Assembly: GCF_017545445.1 (NCBI RefSeq)
Contig: NZ_JAFWOM010000140.1
Span: 1 to 64,000, forward strand
From: Fibrobacter sp.
Lineage (GTDB): Bacteria > Fibrobacterota > Fibrobacteria > Fibrobacterales > Fibrobacteraceae
Length of the DNA stretch: 64,000 bases
Direction of reading: 5' to 3'
Below, piece by piece: positions 62,148-64,000 of this stretch (positions within the stretch are counted from its first letter, which is position 1; each line of letters begins with the position of its first letter). The notes beneath the pieces are model-generated. The model did no database searches, was not told the origin of the DNA, and saw only the letters and a list, made by a program, of their open reading frames with translations. Made by a program: the position numbers and the translations under genes.

Positions 62148-63038
62148 ATGAAGAAATCGTTGCTTACAATTGGATGCGCTGCTCTTATTTCTGCATCGGC
62201 GGCTTTTGCTGATGGTGGCATGTTTGAAGGCTATCTCCCGGAAGAATGGGGGGGGAAGGCTGACGTTGTCGCCGCCATCAAGTACACCCGTATGGATTTC
62301 CACAACTGGAAACAGGAAAGCGGGACTTCTTCCTCAACGTGGCTTTTTACGTACAATGCCGATCTCAGGATCCCCTTCAGCATCGCTGATTGGACTAGCA
62401 AAGTGGATCTCGAACTGGGGCAGACCTGGACGGATGGCTTTGGCCGCCGCAAGTCTTCGGATAAGATTTTTGTCGAGACGATGGCTGATTTCCATGCGTT
62501 CCCGTTGTTCAAACCCTACATTGGCGCTCGTTTCGAATCTCAGTTCATGAGAGGCTATGTCTATAGCGAAGACGAAGATGGCAACGAAATCAAGACGACT
62601 GTTTCGCATTTCATGGCGCCGGGCTATGTCACGCAGATGGCTGGTATCGGGTATTTCCCGAATGAAAATTTCTCGACACGTCTTGGTTTTGCTAATCGCA
62701 TGACGATAGTGGCTGATGATTCGGACACTTACGCTTATGCCGATGACCCTGATACGAAAAAGATCGAAAAGTTCAAGGATGAACCGGGTCTTGAAAGCAT
62801 TACCGAATTTAAGTATGTTGTGACGGAATTCGTGACTTTCAAGAGCCGTCTGTGGGCTTTCATTAACTTTAAGGGATTCGATGAAATTGACGGCAAATGG
62901 GAAAACCTCCTTGCAGTGACGTTTTCTCCGCTATTTGAACTCCAGGTTGGTTACGATATCGCTTACGACAAGGACTTGGACAAGGACTCTCAGCACAAGA
63001 ACACGATTCTCATCGGTGTGACTTGGCGCTGGTTCTAA
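62148..63038 (+). CDS. Tsx-like outer membrane protein
   Basis: A 296-aa protein with a signal peptide (to SAAFADG) and a likely 12-strand barrel: YTRMDFHNWKQESG, PFSIADWTSKVDLELGQTW, FKPYIGARFESQF and a C-terminal VTWRWF with terminal Phe. The layout recalls nucleoside-channel Tsx or related Fibrobacter barrel proteins. AAGGAAG precedes the ATG at 62148. A hairpin terminator follows at 63068-63090. Confidence 0.75.
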   Translation: MKKSLLTIGCAALISASAAFADGGMFEGYLPEEWGGKADVVAAIKYTRMDFHNWKQESGTSSSTWLFTYNADLRIPFSIADWTSKVDLELGQTWTDGFGRRKSSDKIFVETMADFHAFPLFKPYIGARFESQFMRGYVYSEDEDGNEIKTTVSHFMAPGYVTQMAGIGYFPNENFSTRLGFANRMTIVADDSDTYAYADDPDTKKIEKFKDEPGLESITEFKYVVTEFVTFKSRLWAFINFKGFDEIDGKWENLLAVTFSPLFELQVGYDIAYDKDLDKDSQHKNTILIGVTWRWF

Positions 63039-63065
63039 TTTGCGAATCGAAAGAACTTGTATAAA

Positions 63066-63098
63066 AGAACCGCTCCGGCGGTTCTTTTTCTATCTTTG
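63066..63098 (+). terminator. Terminator fused to the hisH promoter box
   Basis: AGAACCGC, loop TCCG, GCGGTTCT is followed by TTTTTC and directly by TATCTTTG (63091-63098), a probable -10 box for hisH. Stop and start signals thus share the T-tract. Confidence 0.7.
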
Positions 63099-63119
63099 CG
63101 GTGTAAAAAAGAGGTTCTT

Positions 63120-63734
63120 ATGGCTATTACTGTTGTGGATTACAATGCGGGCAACTTGACATCGGTGATGAATGCGCTCAAGTTTATTGGCGTAGATGCG
63201 AAGGTCAGTCGCGATGCTGACGAAATCGCGAAAGCGACTCGGTTGATTTTCCCGGGAGTCGGTGCTGCAGCATCGGCTATGGAAACCTTGACTAAGACGG
63301 GTATCGGCGAAGCGATTAAGGCTGTCGTGAAGGCCGGCAATCCGGTGCTCGGCATTTGCATTGGCTGCCAGATTGTGCTCGAAGAAAGCGAGGAAGACGG
63401 CGGCGTCAAGACGCTTGGACTTATTCCGGGGCGTGCCGTGCGGTTCAAGGACGAACCGGGCCTCAAGATTCCGCACATGGGTTGGAACCAAGTGAACTTT
63501 ACTCGCGAACATCCCATCATGAAGGGAATCCGCAGCGGTTGCGATTTTTATTACGTGCATTCGTACTATCCGCAAGTTCCTGCGGAGTACGCCTTTGCAG
63601 AAACGACTTACGGCACGCAGACGTTCTCCGGACTTATTGGTAAGGACAACTTAATTGCAAGCCAGTTCCATCAAGAAAAAAGCGGCGAAGTCGGCCTTGC
63701 CATGCTCAAGAATTTCTGCGACTGGAACGTATAA
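63120..63734 (+). CDS. hisH: Imidazole glycerol phosphate synthase subunit HisH
   Basis: A 204-aa glutaminase that feeds ammonia to HisF in histidine synthesis. The nucleophile is Cys80 in GICIGCQ, the oxyanion region PGVGA, and the His-Glu pair is in SQFHQEKSGEVG. VVDYNAGNLTSV is the family N-terminus. GICIGCQ replaces the more usual GICLGMQ. AAGAGG precedes the ATG at 63120. No other his gene is seen next to it in the window. Confidence 0.96.
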   Translation: MAITVVDYNAGNLTSVMNALKFIGVDAKVSRDADEIAKATRLIFPGVGAAASAMETLTKTGIGEAIKAVVKAGNPVLGICIGCQIVLEESEEDGGVKTLGLIPGRAVRFKDEPGLKIPHMGWNQVNFTREHPIMKGIRSGCDFYYVHSYYPQVPAEYAFAETTYGTQTFSGLIGKDNLIASQFHQEKSGEVGLAMLKNFCDWNV

Positions 63735-63743
63735 AGCAGGCGT

Positions 63744-63775
63744 TTGACGAAAATAAATAAATTTTGCTATATTTG
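63744..63775 (+). promoter_or_regulatory. Promoter of tRNA-Arg
   Basis: TTGACG (63744-63749), 18-bp spacer, TATATT with TG (63768-63775). It is one of the few promoters here with a good -35, and it supports TATATTTG as the -10 form. Confidence 0.75.
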
Positions 63776-63795
63776 AGCCACCTTAAACAGGTTAG

Positions 63796-63869
63796 GCCGT
63801 CGTAGCTCAGTTGGATAGAGCAATTGCCTTCTAAGCAATGGGTCGTGGGTTCGAATCCCGCCGACGGTA
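63796..63869 (+). tRNA. tRNA-Arg (anticodon TCT)
   Basis: A complete 74-nt cloverleaf: acceptor GCCGTCG with CGACGGT, D-arm GCTC/GAGC, anticodon arm ATTGC-CTTCTAA-GCAAT and T-arm GTGGG-TTCGAAT-CCCGC. The loop gives anticodon TCT (reads AGA/AGG). CCA is not encoded. Confidence 0.95.
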
Positions 63870-63871
63870 CG

Positions 63872-63898
63872 AAAAAAGCCCCCTCGTGGGGCTTTTTT
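63872..63898 (+). terminator. Terminator after tRNA-Arg
   Basis: AAAAAAGCCCC, CTCGT, GGGGCTTTTTT: a perfect hairpin with A- and T-tracts that works on both strands. Confidence 0.9.
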
Positions 63899-63934
63899 CA
63901 TACCGTCTGGTGACGTAAAAAGTGTGGAAATACC

Positions 63935-64000
63935 TTACTGCTTCTTCAGAATCTGGTTCAGCGTAGCGCGGAGATGGTTCATGTTCGCTTCGTTCAGCGT
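63935..64000 (-). CDS. C-terminal end of an unidentified protein
   Basis: The last 21 codons of a minus-strand gene (ends NMNHLRATLNQILKKQ, stop at 63935). Too short to identify. The tRNA terminator on the other strand also serves it. Confidence 0.6.
   Translation of the reverse strand, partial: TLNEANMNHLRATLNQILKKQ

Overview
The window reads as chromosome from a Fibrobacter species (fibre-degrading, rumen or gut type). The evidence is the many lipoproteins with runs of serine after the lipobox, two proteins of the F. succinogenes major paralogous (FISUMP, TIGR02145) type, one TIGR02147-type regulator, secreted xylan, glucan and pectin enzymes with C-terminal sorting-type domains, and a monomeric isocitrate dehydrogenase. 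No phage, plasmid, IS transposase or CRISPR array was seen.

Layout. 1-13109 (mostly minus strand): start of gpmI, a lipoprotein, uvrB, a small UreE-like protein, a lipoprotein phosphatase, a metallo-hydrolase/MFS pair, cysS, a Crp/Fnr regulator, thioredoxin, and queC-queD-queE behind a probable preQ1 riboswitch. 13186-20600: two GH10 xylanase paralogues flanking a zeta-like toxin/antitoxin module, two small membrane proteins and a GH44-type glucanase. 20842-28532: accessory lipoproteins, including one broken by a single stop codon and one with a glucan-water-dikinase-like module, three more membrane proteins of the same small family, an exported flavodoxin and a FISUMP protein. 28560-43499: a TraB-family protein, cmk-rpsA, an acyltransferase, coaBC, a UDG-like protein, dnaB, an MlaE/MlaF-type transporter and two Ser-rich lipoproteins. 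43711-50309: an ACT protein, paaK, bamA-skp and a frameshifted FISUMP gene. 50407-55558: icd, two lipoproteins and a TIGR02147 regulator. 56362-63734: a pectate lyase and pectin methylesterase pair, hypotheticals, two outer-membrane-type proteins, hisH and a tRNA-Arg.

The genes form a plant cell wall degradation set (xylan: two GH10; glucan: GH44; pectin: PL10 plus CE8) among housekeeping genes. The clearest unexplained structure is palindromic. There is a roughly 60-bp periodic array of unlike hairpins in the gpmI leader (604-932). Four palindromes with fixed arms and variable centres lie before the pectate lyase gene (55842-56144). A two-tier dispersed palindrome family sits in terminators and also inside coding sequence of uvrB, coaBC, the toxin gene and the Ser-linker lipoproteins. 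A second theme is a set of genes without a Shine-Dalgarno site whose -10-like box lies 5-9 nt before the ATG, which suggests leaderless mRNAs. All functional calls come from reading motifs by eye; no database search was possible.
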